Below are positions 46,759-55,769 of a stretch of DNA of 64,000 nt, in pieces. Each line of letters begins with the position of its first letter. Position 1 is the first letter of the stretch. The DNA lies in the NCBI RefSeq assembly GCF_023374055.1, contig NZ_JAMBEP010000001.1, positions 124,001 through 188,000 of the forward strand, written 5' to 3'. This DNA comes from Luteimonas galliterrae. GTDB taxonomy: Bacteria > Pseudomonadota > Gammaproteobacteria > Xanthomonadales > Xanthomonadaceae. Position numbers and translations under genes: made by a program. A model generated the notes under the pieces. The model was given only the letters and a program-made list of their open reading frames with translations. It was not told the DNA's origin and made no database searches.

Positions 46759-47418
46759 TCAGGTCTTTCGGACGATCCGGTAAACCGAGGTGTGCAGAGC
46801 CGTCACGCCCTCGGCGACGAAGCTCGGCTGCGCTGCGAGGATATCGCGGCGCTCGAGCGTTTCGACACCCCAATCAGGTTGGTAGAGGGCGCGCACCTCG
46901 TCCTCGGTCACGGAGAACGGCGGGCCTTGCTTCTCGTGCTGCGGGTATTCCAGCGTGATCAGGAGCCCGTGGCAGCCGGCGGGCAGCCGGGCATAGAGGT
47001 CGGCGACGTACCGTTTCCGCATATCGGCCGGCAGCGCGATCAGCGCGGCGCGGTCGTAGACGCCCGCGCAGGCGGCTAATGCGTCGGTGTCCAGCGCAAA
47101 GGCATCCCCCAGGATCAGTTCGATTTCACCGGCGACGTAATGCTTGCCGAAGCGGGTTTCATGGATTTGCGGCTGCAGCCTGTGCTCGCCGAAAAACTGC
47201 TCGACCGCGATCCGCGACAGCTCCACGCCCAGCACGCGATGGCCGCGCGCCGCCAGCCACAGCATGTCCAGCGACTTCCCGGCCAGCGGCACGAACACGC
47301 GGCTGCCGGAGGGCAGGGCCAGCGCGTCCCAATACTGCTCCAGCAAGGGCGTGACGCGATCCTGGTGGAAGCCGATCTGTCCGTCGCGCCAGCGTTGTTG
47401 CCAGAAATCGGCTTCCAC
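46759..47418 (-). CDS. tpm: Thiopurine S-methyltransferase
   Basis: A 219-residue bacterial TPMT, a SAM-dependent enzyme that methylates thiols and, in some bacteria, selenite or tellurite compounds. The opening EADFWQQRWRDGQIGFHQD, the SAM site RVFVPLAGKSLDMLWLAARG (about residues 40-59) with HRVLGVELS, and the later VYDRAALIALPADMRKRYV and LLITLEYPQ are characteristic. The length is normal (about 218). It is transcribed towards the acylase gene; a palindrome with GTAGCCCGGGTAAGC lies upstream. Confidence 0.95.
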   Translation of the reverse strand: MEADFWQQRWRDGQIGFHQDRVTPLLEQYWDALALPSGSRVFVPLAGKSLDMLWLAARGHRVLGVELSRIAVEQFFGEHRLQPQIHETRFGKHYVAGEIELILGDAFALDTDALAACAGVYDRAALIALPADMRKRYVADLYARLPAGCHGLLITLEYPQHEKQGPPFSVTEDEVRALYQPDWGVETLERRDILAAQPSFVAEGVTALHTSVYRIVRKT

Positions 47419-47432
47419 GACATCTCCACGTT

Positions 47433-47499
47433 GTAGCCCGGGTAAGCGCAGCGCACCCGGGGCGCGCAGTCCCGGGTGCGCTGCGCTTACCCGGGCTAC
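47433..47499. repeat. GTAGCCCGGGTAAGCGCAGCGC palindrome
   Basis: A 67-bp perfect-looking inverted repeat: GTAGCCCGGGTAAGCGCAGC and GCTGCGCTTACCCGGGCTAC around a GGGGCGCGCAG core. It begins GTAG and lies in the 84-base gap between parC and tpm. Confidence 0.85.
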
Positions 47500-47502
47500 G
47501 AA

Positions 47503-49746
47503 TCATTCGACGGCTAGCCCATCCACCTTCTGCCAACCCCGCGGCAACAAACCGCCACGGCTCGCCCGCGCGCCGACGTACTCGTCCAGATCCTTGAACG
47601 ACAACGACATCGTGCGCGCGCCCGACTTCACCGACAGCGTTCCGCCCGGCGACACCACGGCGATCGAGACCACGCGCTCGGTGCCGCGCTTGGCCTTGGG
47701 AATCTCGATGATCTTGTTGCCTTTGCCCTTGTCCAGTTCCGGCAGTTCCGACACCGGGAACACCAACAGATGGCCGGCGCTGGTGACCGCGACGATGCGG
47801 TCCTTCTGCACATCCGCCACCGCGGCCGGCTGCACGACTTTCGCGCCCGGCGTCAGCGACAACATCGCCTTGCCGGCCTTCTGCCGGCCGGTGAGGTTTT
47901 CGAAGCGGGTGACGAAGCCGTAGCCGTGCGACGAAGCCAGCACGAAGCGCGTGTCGTTGTCGCCCGTAGCCAGGGCTTGGAACGATGCGCCGGCCGCCGG
48001 GGAAAAACGCCCCGTCAAAGGCTCGCCGTTGCCGCGCGCCGACGGCAGCGAATGCGCCAGCGCCGAATAGCTGCGGCCGGCCGAGTCGATGAAGGCGACC
48101 TGCTGCGTGCTGCGGCCCTTCACCGCCGCCAGCAGCGAATCGCCCTCGCGGTACGAAAGCGAGGAAGCGTCGACGTCGTGTCCCTTGGCCGCACGGATCC
48201 AGCCTTTCTCGCTCAACACCACGGTCATCGGCTCGCTGGCGACCAGTTCGGTCTCGGCCAGGGCCTGTGCGGCTTCGCGCGCGACCAGCGGCGAGCGGCG
48301 CGCGTCGCCGAATTTCTTGGCGTCGGCCAGCAGTTCGTCCTTGATCAGTTTCTTCAGCTTGGCCTTGCTGCCGAGCGTGGCCATCAGGCGGTCGCGCTCG
48401 CTGTCCAACTCGTCCTGCTCGCCGCGGATCTTCATTTCCTCCAGGCGCGCGAGTTGTTTCAGCTTGGTGTCGAGGATGTAGTCGGCCTGGTCGTCGCTGA
48501 GTCCGAAGCGCGCGATCAAGGCCGCTTTCGGCTCGTCCTCGGTGCGGATGATGCGGATCACTTCGTCCAGATTCAGGAAGGCGACCAGCAGGCCTTCCAA
48601 CAGATGCAGGCGGCGCTCGACCTTCTCCAAACGGTGGTTCAGGCGTTTGGTGACCGTTTCGCCGCGGAACACCAGCCATTCGGCCAGGATGGTCTTCAGG
48701 TTCTTGACCTGCGGGCGGCCGTCCAGACCGATCACGTTGAGATTGACGCGGTAACTCTTCTCCAGGTCGGTCGTCGCGAACAGATGGCCCATCAGCTGCT
48801 CGGCATCGACGCGGTTCGAACGCGGCACCAGCACCACGCGCACCGGGTTGGCGTGATCGGACTCGTCGCGGATGTCTTCCAGCCAGGGCAGTTTCTTGGC
48901 CCGCATCTGCGCGGCGATCTGTTCGATCACTTTGGAAGGCGATACCTGGTAGGGCAGCGCGGTCACGACGATGTTCGCGCCTTCCTTGGCGAACGTGGCG
49001 CGCGCGCGAACGCTGCCGTTGCCGGTCATGTACATCGACAGCAGATCGGCGGCGGGAGTGATGATCTCGGCCGTGGTCGGATAGTCCGGCCCGCGCACGT
49101 GCTCGCACAGGTCGCGCACGCTGGCGTCCGGGTCGTCGAGCAGGCGCACGCAGGCGCTGACGATCTCGTTCAAGTTGTGCGGCGGCACGTCGGTGGCCAT
49201 GCCGACGGCGATGCCGGTGGTGCCGTTGAGCAGCAGGTGCGGCAGCCGCGCCGGCATCCAGGTGGGTTCTTCCAGCGTGCCGTCGAAATTGGGCGTCCAG
49301 TCCACCGTGCCCTGGCCCAGTTCGCCGAGCAGCACTTCGGCGATCGGGGTCAGCTTGGATTCGGTGTAGCGCATCGCCGCGAACGACTTGGGATCGTCGG
49401 GCGAGCCGAAGTTGCCCTGGCCCTCGATCAGCGGATAGCGGTACGAAAAGGGTTGCGCCATCAGCACCAGCGCCTCGTAGCAAGCGCTGTCGCCGTGCGG
49501 ATGGTATTTGCCGATCACGTCGCCGACGGTGCGCGCGGATTTCTTGGGCTTGGCCCCGGCATTGAGGCCCAGTTCGCTCATCGCATAGATGATGCGGCGC
49601 TGCACCGGCTTGAGCCCGTCGCCGAGGAAGGGCAGGGCGCGGTCCAGCACCACGTACATCGAGTAGTCGAGATAGGCGCGTTCGGCGTATTCGCGCAGGG
49701 GGATCTGCTCGAAGCCGTGGAAGACGGGTCGTACGGGATCGGTCAT
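47503..49746 (-). CDS. parC: DNA topoisomerase IV subunit A
   Basis: A 747-residue ParC that, with ParE, unlinks daughter chromosomes. The catalytic core runs from [20 protein letters not shown] through [18 protein letters not shown] and the quinolone region [20 protein letters not shown], where Ser and Glu (the E. coli Ser80 and Glu84 equivalents) are unchanged, to [10 protein letters not shown] with the active Tyr. [19 protein letters not shown] identifies ParC over GyrA. The C-terminal beta-pinwheel ends [14 protein letters not shown]. parE is not in the window. A tRNA-Leu gene lies just upstream. Confidence 0.97.
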   Translation of the reverse strand: MTDPVRPVFHGFEQIPLREYAERAYLDYSMYVVLDRALPFLGDGLKPVQRRIIYAMSELGLNAGAKPKKSARTVGDVIGKYHPHGDSACYEALVLMAQPFSYRYPLIEGQGNFGSPDDPKSFAAMRYTESKLTPIAEVLLGELGQGTVDWTPNFDGTLEEPTWMPARLPHLLLNGTTGIAVGMATDVPPHNLNEIVSACVRLLDDPDASVRDLCEHVRGPDYPTTAEIITPAADLLSMYMTGNGSVRARATFAKEGANIVVTALPYQVSPSKVIEQIAAQMRAKKLPWLEDIRDESDHANPVRVVLVPRSNRVDAEQLMGHLFATTDLEKSYRVNLNVIGLDGRPQVKNLKTILAEWLVFRGETVTKRLNHRLEKVERRLHLLEGLLVAFLNLDEVIRIIRTEDEPKAALIARFGLSDDQADYILDTKLKQLARLEEMKIRGEQDELDSERDRLMATLGSKAKLKKLIKDELLADAKKFGDARRSPLVAREAAQALAETELVASEPMTVVLSEKGWIRAAKGHDVDASSLSYREGDSLLAAVKGRSTQQVAFIDSAGRSYSALAHSLPSARGNGEPLTGRFSPAAGASFQALATGDNDTRFVLASSHGYGFVTRFENLTGRQKAGKAMLSLTPGAKVVQPAAVADVQKDRIVAVTSAGHLLVFPVSELPELDKGKGNKIIEIPKAKRGTERVVSIAVVSPGGTLSVKSGARTMSLSFKDLDEYVGARASRGGLLPRGWQKVDGLAVE

Positions 49747-49793
49747 CGAAGAGGCATTCGCAGGAAAGAAAACACTGCGATTCTACTCGGCGC

Positions 49794-49826
49794 CAAAAAC
49801 GAAAAACCCCCGCGATGCGAGGGTTC
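49794..49826 (-). terminator. Terminator after tRNA-Leu
   Basis: On the minus strand AACCCTCGC-ATC-GCGGGGGTT has a stem with one mismatch, followed by TTTCGTTTTT. It lies ten bases beyond the tRNA CCA end and before parC, so the tRNA is probably a separate transcript. Confidence 0.75.
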
Positions 49827-49835
49827 TTGTTGACC

Positions 49836-49922
49836 TGGTGCCCGGGAGAGGACTCGAACCTCCACGAAGTTGCCCCCGCTAGCACCTGAAGCTAGTGCGT
49901 CTACCAATTCCGCCACCCGGGC
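49836..49922 (-). tRNA. tRNA-Leu (CAG)
   Basis: An 87-base tRNA with encoded CCA. The acceptor stem GCCCGGG pairs with CCCGGGC; the D arm is GGCGGAATTGGTAGACGC; the anticodon loop TTCAGGT between CTAGC and GCTAG gives anticodon CAG, reading CUG; a long class-II variable arm GGGGGCAACTTC follows and the T loop is GGTTCGAGTCC. CTG is the dominant Leu codon in the neighbouring genes. Confidence 0.96.
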
Positions 49923-50017
49923 AGGGTGCAGGGCGCGTATGTTGCGTTGCGGGACGAAACTTGTCAACGCAGTCGGCGAAGACATGGCTTTGAGCCGGGC
50001 CGTGTAACATCGTCGCG

Positions 50018-52480
50018 ATGGCGAAATCTCCCAGCAAGCGCGGCTCCGGCCGCGGCAAGACCAGCGGCGGCAAGGCTAGCGCCGGCAAGGCCGGCCCCAA
50101 GGCCGGCGGCAAGACCTCTCCGTCGCCGGGCGGCGGCCAGGCCAGGAACAAGCCGGCCCGTCCGCCTTGGATGCCGGAATCGATGGCGGGCAAGCCGGTT
50201 CCGAAATCCGCGCAGCCGGGCAAGCGGCGCCCCGCATCGGGCGGCTACAACGATCCGCACGCGGCGCGTGAAGCCGGACGCTACGAGAACCCCATCGCCA
50301 GCCGCGAGGCGATCCTGCAACTGCTCGCCGCGGCCGATGGCCCGCTCTCGGCCGAGGCGCTGGCCGAACAACTGGCACTGACCGCGCCGGACCGCTTCGA
50401 TGCGCTGGGCAAGCGCCTGTCGGCGATGGTGCGCGACGGCCAACTGCTGCAGAACCGCAAGGGCGCCTATGCCCCGGCCGCGCGCATGGACCTGATCGCC
50501 GGCACGGTGATCGCCAATCCCGACGGCTTCGGCTTCCTGCGCCCGGACAGCGGCGCAGGCGACGACCTGTTCCTGCCGCCGCTGGAAATGCGCAAGGCCA
50601 TGCACGGCGACCGCGTGCTCGCCAGCGTCACCGGCGTCGACCGGCGCGGCCGCCGCGAGGGCGCCATCGTCGAGGTGCTGGAACGCCGGCTCAATCGCCT
50701 GATCGGCCGGTTCACCCTGGAGTCGGGCATCAGCTATGTGGTACCCGACGACCGCCGCATCCAGCGCAACGTGCAAATCCCCTCCGATGCGCGGCTGGAT
50801 GCCAAGCACGGGCAACTGGTGGTCTGCGAGATCGTGCAGCCGGCCGATTCGCACCGCCCGCCGATCGGCCGCGTGCTGGCCGTGCTGGGCGACAAGCTGA
50901 CCGCGTCGCTGGCCGTGGAGGCTGCGATCCACGGTCACGAAATTCCGCACGAATTCCCGCCCGAAGCGCTGGCGCAGGCGCTGGCCGTGCCGCTGCAGGT
51001 CGACGTCGCCACCGCATCGACGCGCGTGGATCTGCGCAATACGCCGCTGGTCACCATCGACGGCGAAGACGCCAAGGACTTCGACGACGCGGTGTATTGC
51101 GAGCCCAATCGCGACGGCTTCCGGTTGATCGTGGCGATCGCCGACGTCTCGCATTACGTCCGCCCGGGCACGCCGCTCGACGACGAGGCGCAGAAGCGCG
51201 CCACTTCGGTGTATTTCCCCGGTTTCGTGGTGCCGATGCTCCCCGAGACGCTGTCCAACGGCATCTGTTCGCTCAATCCCAAGGTCGACCGGCTGTGCTT
51301 CGTCTGCGACATGCAGATCGACCGGCACGGCGAGATCACGCGCTCGAAGTTCTACGAAGCGGTGATGAATTCGCACGCGCGGCTCACCTACACCCAGGTG
51401 TGGAACGCGGTCGGCGACGGCATTCCGGAAGAAGACAAGCAGCAGGCGCTGGCCTTCGTCGGCGCGCAATTGCCGCAGGTGCAGCGCTTGCACCAGCTGT
51501 ACAAGATACTGGACAAGGCGCGGCAGAAACGCGGCGCGATCGAATTCGAAAGCTCCGAAGTGCGCTTCGTGCTGGGGCCGCAAGGCGAGGTGACCCAGGC
51601 CGGCATGCTCCAGCGCAACGACGCGCACAAGCTGATCGAGGAATGCATGATCGCGGCCAATGTCGAGGCCGCGAAATACCTGCTGGCCAAGCACATACCC
51701 GCGCCGTACCGCGACCACGACCGGCCGCCGGAAGCCAAGTACGCCGATCTGGAAGAGTTCCTGAAGGAATTCAAGCTGCGCCTGCCGCCGTGGTCCAAGG
51801 TGCAGCCGAAGGATTTCCGCGCGCTGCTCGAGAAGATCCGCGAGCGTCCGGACGCGGCATTGCTGGAATCGGTGATCCTGCGCAGCCAGTCGCTGGCGGT
51901 GTATGCGCCGGACAACATCGGCCACTTCGGCCTGGCGCTGGAGGCCTACGCGCATTTCACCTCGCCGATCCGGCGCTATCCGGACCTGCTGGTGCACCGC
52001 GCGATCAAGCACGCGCTCGCCGGAGGCAAGGCGGCCACGTACCAGTATTCGGCCAGCGCGATGGCGGCGTTGTCGCTGCAGTGCTCGGAACGTTCGCGCC
52101 GCGCCGACGAGGCGCAGCGCGAAGTCGACGACCGCTATCGCGCTGCGTGGATGGAACAGCACGTCGGCAGCGAGTTCGACGGCATCATCAGCGGCGTGAC
52201 CAGCTTCGGCCTGTTCGTCGAATTGGACGAATCCAAGGTCAACGGCCTGATCCACGTCACCCAGCTGCCGAACGACTATTACCACTTCGATCCGATCCGC
52301 AAAACGCTGAGCGGCGAACGCGCCGGGCGCGTGTTCCGGCTCGGGGACCGGGTGCGGATCGTGGTGCTGAAGGCGAGCCTGGAAGAGCGCAAGATCGATT
52401 TCAGGCTGGCGGAGGAAGCCGGCGTAAAATCGTTGCCGCCGCGCGGGCAGCCGGCGAAGCGGCCCAAGAAGAAATACTGA
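50018..52480 (+). CDS. rnr: Ribonuclease R
   Basis: An 820-residue RNB-family 3'-5' exoribonuclease that degrades structured RNA in mRNA turnover and rRNA quality control. A lysine/glycine-rich head (about residues 1-70) precedes the cold-shock domains; the RNB catalytic site is TIDGEDAKDFDDAVYCEPNR (about residues 347-366) with its aspartates, and HYVRPGTPLDDEAQKRATSV and PMLPETLSNGICSLNP follow. The S1 domain is near the end (FDGIISGVTSFGLFVELDES). The basic stretch here is at the N-terminus while the C-terminal tail is short (RGQPAKRPKKKY), the reverse of E. coli RNase R. rlmB is its usual partner downstream. Confidence 0.96.
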   Translation: MAKSPSKRGSGRGKTSGGKASAGKAGPKAGGKTSPSPGGGQARNKPARPPWMPESMAGKPVPKSAQPGKRRPASGGYNDPHAAREAGRYENPIASREAILQLLAAADGPLSAEALAEQLALTAPDRFDALGKRLSAMVRDGQLLQNRKGAYAPAARMDLIAGTVIANPDGFGFLRPDSGAGDDLFLPPLEMRKAMHGDRVLASVTGVDRRGRREGAIVEVLERRLNRLIGRFTLESGISYVVPDDRRIQRNVQIPSDARLDAKHGQLVVCEIVQPADSHRPPIGRVLAVLGDKLTASLAVEAAIHGHEIPHEFPPEALAQALAVPLQVDVATASTRVDLRNTPLVTIDGEDAKDFDDAVYCEPNRDGFRLIVAIADVSHYVRPGTPLDDEAQKRATSVYFPGFVVPMLPETLSNGICSLNPKVDRLCFVCDMQIDRHGEITRSKFYEAVMNSHARLTYTQVWNAVGDGIPEEDKQQALAFVGAQLPQVQRLHQLYKILDKARQKRGAIEFESSEVRFVLGPQGEVTQAGMLQRNDAHKLIEECMIAANVEAAKYLLAKHIPAPYRDHDRPPEAKYADLEEFLKEFKLRLPPWSKVQPKDFRALLEKIRERPDAALLESVILRSQSLAVYAPDNIGHFGLALEAYAHFTSPIRRYPDLLVHRAIKHALAGGKAATYQYSASAMAALSLQCSERSRRADEAQREVDDRYRAAWMEQHVGSEFDGIISGVTSFGLFVELDESKVNGLIHVTQLPNDYYHFDPIRKTLSGERAGRVFRLGDRVRIVVLKASLEERKIDFRLAEEAGVKSLPPRGQPAKRPKKKY

Positions 52481-52484
52481 TTTC

Positions 52485-52605
52485 CTTCTCCCTCCGGGAG
52501 AAGGTGCCCGAAGGGCGGATGAGGGTTCGGCGAAGTCGCGGACGTTCGAACACTCGCGACTTCGCCGTACCCTCACCCCAACCCCTCTCCCGATGGGAGA
52601 GGGGC
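52485..52605. repeat. Inverted repeat between rnr and rlmB
   Basis: Left arm CCTTCTCCCTCCGGGAGAAG with GGATGAGGGTTCGGCGAAGT, right arm ACTTCGCCGTACCCTCACCC with CCTCTCCCGATGGGAGAGG. Same family as 163-296. It fills most of the 153-base rnr-rlmB gap and may set the expression ratio. Confidence 0.75.
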
Positions 52606-52633
52606 TTTATGCATCCACATCCGAAAGAGCGTC

Positions 52634-53395
52634 ATGAGCAAACAGAACCAATGGATCGCCGGCATCAATGCGGTCGCCGCGGCGGTCGAACACGATGCCG
52701 ACAACGTGCGCGAAGTGCTGGTGGAGGCGGGCGGCAAGAATTCGCGCCTGACCGAGATCGAAGAGAACGCGCGCCGCAAGGGCATCGACGTGCGTCGCGT
52801 CGCGCAGCAGGCTCTGGACGGCGTCGCCGGCGGCCTGCGCCACCAGGGCGTGGTGGCGCGCTATGCAGCCGCCAAGACATGGGGCGAAGACGAACTGCCC
52901 GCGCTGATCGAAGCCGCGCAGGGCAAGGCGCTGATCCTGGTGCTGGACGGCGTGCAGGATCCGCACAACCTCGGCGCGTGCCTGCGCAGCGCCGCGGCCG
53001 CCGGCGCGACGGCGGTGATCATTCCCAAGGACAAGGCCGTGCAAGTCAACGCCACGGTGCGCAAAACCTCGGCCGGCGCCGCGGACAGCGTGCCGGTGAT
53101 CCGCGCCACCAACCTGGCGCGCTGCTTGCGCGAACTGCAGCAGTTGGGCGTGTGGATCTACGGCCTGGCAGGCGAGGCGACCGCGTCGCTGTATTCGATC
53201 GACTTGCGCGGCAACGTCGCCCTGGCGCTCGGCGGCGAGGCCGACGGCTTGCGCAGGCTGACCCGCGAGCATTGCGACCAGCTGGTGACCATCCCGATGC
53301 CGGGCGCGGATGCCGCGCAAGGCGTGGAAAGCCTCAATGTCTCGGTCGCGACCGGCGTTACGCTGTTCGAGGCCGTGCGCCAACGGCAAGCCTGA
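52634..53395 (+). CDS. rlmB: 23S rRNA 2'-O-methyltransferase RlmB (G2251)
   Basis: A 253-residue SPOUT enzyme that methylates the ribose of G2251 in the P-site loop of 23S rRNA. The N-terminal substrate domain (WIAGINAVAAAVEHDADNVR) is followed by the three SPOUT motifs: LVLDGVQDPHNLGACLRSAA (about residues 104-123), VALALGGEADGLRRL (about 196-210) and ESLNVSVATGVTLFEAVRQR (about 233-252). The rnr-rlmB order is the same as in E. coli. Confidence 0.96.
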   Translation: MSKQNQWIAGINAVAAAVEHDADNVREVLVEAGGKNSRLTEIEENARRKGIDVRRVAQQALDGVAGGLRHQGVVARYAAAKTWGEDELPALIEAAQGKALILVLDGVQDPHNLGACLRSAAAAGATAVIIPKDKAVQVNATVRKTSAGAADSVPVIRATNLARCLRELQQLGVWIYGLAGEATASLYSIDLRGNVALALGGEADGLRRLTREHCDQLVTIPMPGADAAQGVESLNVSVATGVTLFEAVRQRQA

Positions 53396-53413
53396 CCGGA
53401 GAGGGGAACGACG

Positions 53414-53689
53414 ATGTCGCTGAATATGGAATGGTACGACTGGGTTGGAATCCTCGGCGCGTTGCTGGTGCTCGCCGCGTTCTACCTGCTGCAGGCACGG
53501 CGGATTTCGGGCACCGGCCTGGTGTACCAGCTGATGAACCTGTTCGGTGCGCTGGGCCTGCTGACGTCGCTTTACGGCAAGTTCAACGTATCGGTGTTCG
53601 TGGTGCAGACGGTATGGGTGGCGATCAGCATCTACGGCATGGTGCATTCCGTCCGCAACCGTAGTGATGCAGGCGCGCCGCCCGCATGA
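53414..53689 (+). CDS. Small membrane protein, CBU_0592-like
   Basis: A 91-residue protein with about three hydrophobic segments (WVGILGALLVLAAFYLLQAR, residues 10-29; LVYQLMNLFGALGLLTSLYG; VFVVQTVWVAISIYGMVHSV). It resembles the CBU_0592 family of small inner-membrane proteins of unknown role. GGAGAGG (53398-53404) precedes the ATG and it follows the rlmB stop by 18 bases, so it is probably co-transcribed with rnr and rlmB. It ends before the guanidine riboswitch and is not part of that unit. Confidence 0.65.
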   Translation: MSLNMEWYDWVGILGALLVLAAFYLLQARRISGTGLVYQLMNLFGALGLLTSLYGKFNVSVFVVQTVWVAISIYGMVHSVRNRSDAGAPPA

Positions 53690-53754
53690 AGGCTCCAGCC
53701 GGGTTACATGCCGGTAAGCCAGCCCGATGCCCGGCGTGAGAAAGTAGGCGCGAC

Positions 53755-53820
53755 CAAGGACCCGGGGACGACCCCGATGCTCCCATCTCGTCCGGGGACG
53801 GCCCCATGCAGATAGGAGAC
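53755..53820 (+). promoter_or_regulatory. Guanidine-II riboswitch (mini-ykkC)
   Basis: Two small hairpins with the diagnostic ACGR loop: GGGG-ACGA-CCCC at 53764-53775 and GGGG-ACGG-CCCC at 53794-53805, 18 bases apart. The second stem ends nine bases before the AGGAG ribosome site (53814-53818). This is the mini-ykkC pattern, in which guanidinium makes the two loops kiss and frees the ribosome site. The downstream gene is the matching exporter. An imperfect GCCGG...CCGGC stem (53710-53735) further upstream is unassigned. Confidence 0.92.
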
Positions 53821-53825
53821 ACTTC

Positions 53826-54143
53826 ATGTCCTGGATCATTCTCGTGCTCGCCGGCCTGCTCGAAATCGGCTGGGCGATCGGCTTGAAATACACCGATGGC
53901 TTCACCCGGCTCTGGCCGACGCTGGGCACGGTCGCCGCGATGGTGACCAGCATCGTGCTGCTGGGCGTGGCGATGAAATCGCTGCCGGTCGGTACAGCTT
54001 ATGCGGTGTGGGTCGGAATCGGCGCGGTGGGTACTGCGATCCTGGGCATCGTGCTGCTGGGCGAGCCGTCCAATCCGGGGCGTTTGATCAGCCTCGGGCT
54101 GATCGTGGCCGGCATCGTCGGCCTCAAACTCGCCTCGTCCTGA
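53826..54143 (+). CDS. gdx: Guanidinium exporter Gdx (SugE, SMR family)
   Basis: A 105-residue four-helix small-multidrug-resistance protein that exports guanidinium in exchange for two protons as a dual-topology dimer. The first helix [20 protein letters not shown] has the essential Glu13, and the Gdx subtype shows in [17 protein letters not shown] (about residues 15-31) and [20 protein letters not shown]. The length is standard (105). AGGAG lies eight bases before the ATG. The guanidine-II riboswitch directly upstream supports the Gdx assignment over a quaternary-ammonium pump. Confidence 0.95.
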   Translation: MSWIILVLAGLLEIGWAIGLKYTDGFTRLWPTLGTVAAMVTSIVLLGVAMKSLPVGTAYAVWVGIGAVGTAILGIVLLGEPSNPGRLISLGLIVAGIVGLKLASS

Positions 54144-54160
54144 CTCGTTGGCCTTGGCTT

Positions 54161-54225
54161 GTAGAGCGGAGTTTGCTCTGCGGCTTCGATTCGCTTGAAA
54201 AGCAGCGGAGCAAGCTCCGCTCTAC
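54161..54225. repeat. GTAGAGCGGAGTTTGCTCTGC palindrome
   Basis: GTAGAGCGGAGTTTGCTCTG and AGCGGAGCAAGCTCCGCTCTAC face each other; another arm, GAGCTCGCGGCTGAAGCCGC with TCCCAC, follows at 54240-54267. Together they fill the 150 bases between the converging gdx and rnt genes. Confidence 0.7.
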
Positions 54226-54292
54226 AGAGCGAAATCAAGAGCTCGCGGCTGAAGCCGCTCCCACAAGCCCGCGGCTGAAGAAAAAGAGCGGA

Positions 54293-54943
54293 TCAGAATT
54301 GCGATGCAGGGCGCATCTGCGGCCAGCTGTTGGCGATCTTGCAGAACAAGCGCGCAGTCTGCTCCGCGTCGTAGACCGCCGAATGCGCATCCTCGCTGTT
54401 CCAGTAATAGCCCGCCGCTTGCACGGCACGTGCGAGCACGGTCTGACCGTAGGCGAGGCCGGCCAGCGTGACCGTGTCGAATACGCTGAACGGATGGAAG
54501 GGATTGCGCTTGTGGCCGCTGCGCGCGACCGCGGCGTTGAGGAAATTCAGGTCGAAATGCGCGTTATGCCCGACCAGGATCGCGCGCTGGCAGCCGTGCC
54601 TGCGCACCGCCTCGCGCACCGGCGCGAATACGGCGTCCAGCGCTTCGCGCTCTTGTTTGGCGTCGCGGAAAGGATGGTCGATGTCGATGCCGGTCACTTC
54701 CAGCGACTTGGGGTCGATCTCGGTGCCGGGCGCCGGCATCACGTGCACGCCGGTGGTCGCGCCGCAAACGTAACGGCCGTCGCCGTCCAGATCGATCGGG
54801 ACCACGGCGATTTCCAGCAGGGCGTGGCGATTCCAGTCGAAGCCGCCGGTTTCCACATCCACGACCACCGGCAGGTAGCCGCGGAAGCGTTCGGACATCT
54901 TGCGGGAGGCGAGGGCGGGGTCCGTCGGGTCGGCATGCATCAT
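54293..54943 (-). CDS. rnt: Ribonuclease T
   Basis: A 216-residue DEDD exonuclease that trims tRNA and other stable RNA 3' ends. Exo I is [20 protein letters not shown] (about residues 26-45) with Asp and Glu; exo II is [14 protein letters not shown] (about 123-136); exo III is [17 protein letters not shown] with the last Asp. [15 protein letters not shown] and [20 protein letters not shown] are RNase T blocks. The start at 54943 is the first ATG; ATG 54898 (MSERFRGYL) is closer to relatives and equally possible. Confidence 0.93.
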   Translation of the reverse strand: MMHADPTDPALASRKMSERFRGYLPVVVDVETGGFDWNRHALLEIAVVPIDLDGDGRYVCGATTGVHVMPAPGTEIDPKSLEVTGIDIDHPFRDAKQEREALDAVFAPVREAVRRHGCQRAILVGHNAHFDLNFLNAAVARSGHKRNPFHPFSVFDTVTLAGLAYGQTVLARAVQAAGYYWNSEDAHSAVYDAEQTARLFCKIANSWPQMRPASQF

Positions 54944-55004
54944 CGTGCAAGCCTAGCAGACGTCGCCGCGGTTCTATCGCCCGAATGCGGGCGGCGCCGA
55001 TGAA

Positions 55005-55769
55005 CTAACCGGGCTGTGTGCCCAGCAACGTGCCTTCTTCGCGAAGATGCCGCAGCATAGAGGCGCCCTCCCGCTCGAAAGCTTCGACATCCGCGGCTGC
55101 GGCCTCGACGGCAAGCTGCGTCAACACCTGCCGCCCGGTGCGGCTCTCCGAATCGCCGAGCAGTTCCAGCAACCGGTAGACCAAGGGCGAGATTTCGGCG
55201 AAGCGCACATCGCCGTGGCCATCGCGCCTGACCAGCAACAGCGTCGGCGCCCCGGGCGCCTGCGAGGGGCGGTATGCGGGGCCGATGCGCTGCACAGGCC
55301 AGCGATAGGCCAGGGCCCAGGCGAACGGCGACACCTGCGGCAACCCCTGCATCGGGTCGCCCTGCGGATCGTGCGGCGGCAGCGGTTCGTCGGAAATCTG
55401 CAGGGCGAGTTCGACCCATTCGTAGTGCGCCAGTTCCGCCAGCCACGGCGGATCTCCGGCTTCGGCCTGCTGGCGCGTCTCGAGAAAGCGGATGAATTCG
55501 CGGCCGATCTCGGTGAACAGCGGCGTGCGGCAACGGTGGCCGATCAGGAAGGCGCGCACCAGCGCATGCCATTCGGCGTCGGCCAGCGTCTTGCGGATCA
55601 CGGGAAAATTGCCCGACAGCAGGCTTTCGATGTTGTTGTAGAGCAGGTCGCGGTAGATCGCAAGGCGGCGGTCTTCGATATCCGGCGGCGGCGGATTCGC
55701 TTGCGGATCGCGCACATGGCGCGCCAGCGCGAACTGTTGCTGGCGCAGGGTGGCCGAGGCTTCAGCCAT
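55005..55769 (-). CDS. hvfC: HvfC-type partner protein (DUF2063)
   Basis: A 254-residue DUF2063 protein. The N-terminal domain contains [20 protein letters not shown] (about residues 8-27) and [20 protein letters not shown] (about 33-52), then [11 protein letters not shown] and [14 protein letters not shown], all family hallmarks. In characterised clusters this protein pairs with a DUF692 oxidase (as HvfB/HvfC, MbnB/MbnC) and delivers the precursor peptide; older annotation calls it DNA-binding. It overlaps the hvfB stop by eight bases, so the two are made together. The cluster order sigma factor, precursor, hvfB, hvfC is on the minus strand. Confidence 0.88.
   Translation of the reverse strand: MAEASATLRQQQFALARHVRDPQANPPPPDIEDRRLAIYRDLLYNNIESLLSGNFPVIRKTLADAEWHALVRAFLIGHRCRTPLFTEIGREFIRFLETRQQAEAGDPPWLAELAHYEWVELALQISDEPLPPHDPQGDPMQGLPQVSPFAWALAYRWPVQRIGPAYRPSQAPGAPTLLLVRRDGHGDVRFAEISPLVYRLLELLGDSESRTGRQVLTQLAVEAAAADVEAFEREGASMLRHLREEGTLLGTQPG

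Noticed and set aside
44313-47418. Acylase plus tpm as a joint detoxification operon.
   Set aside because: They are 31 bases apart in one direction, but nothing links the activities, and a palindrome sits just upstream of tpm. Proximity alone is weak evidence.
49836-49922. tRNA-Leu as an integration site for a genomic island.
   Set aside because: No integrase, no repeated tRNA end, and core genes (parC, rnr) on both sides.
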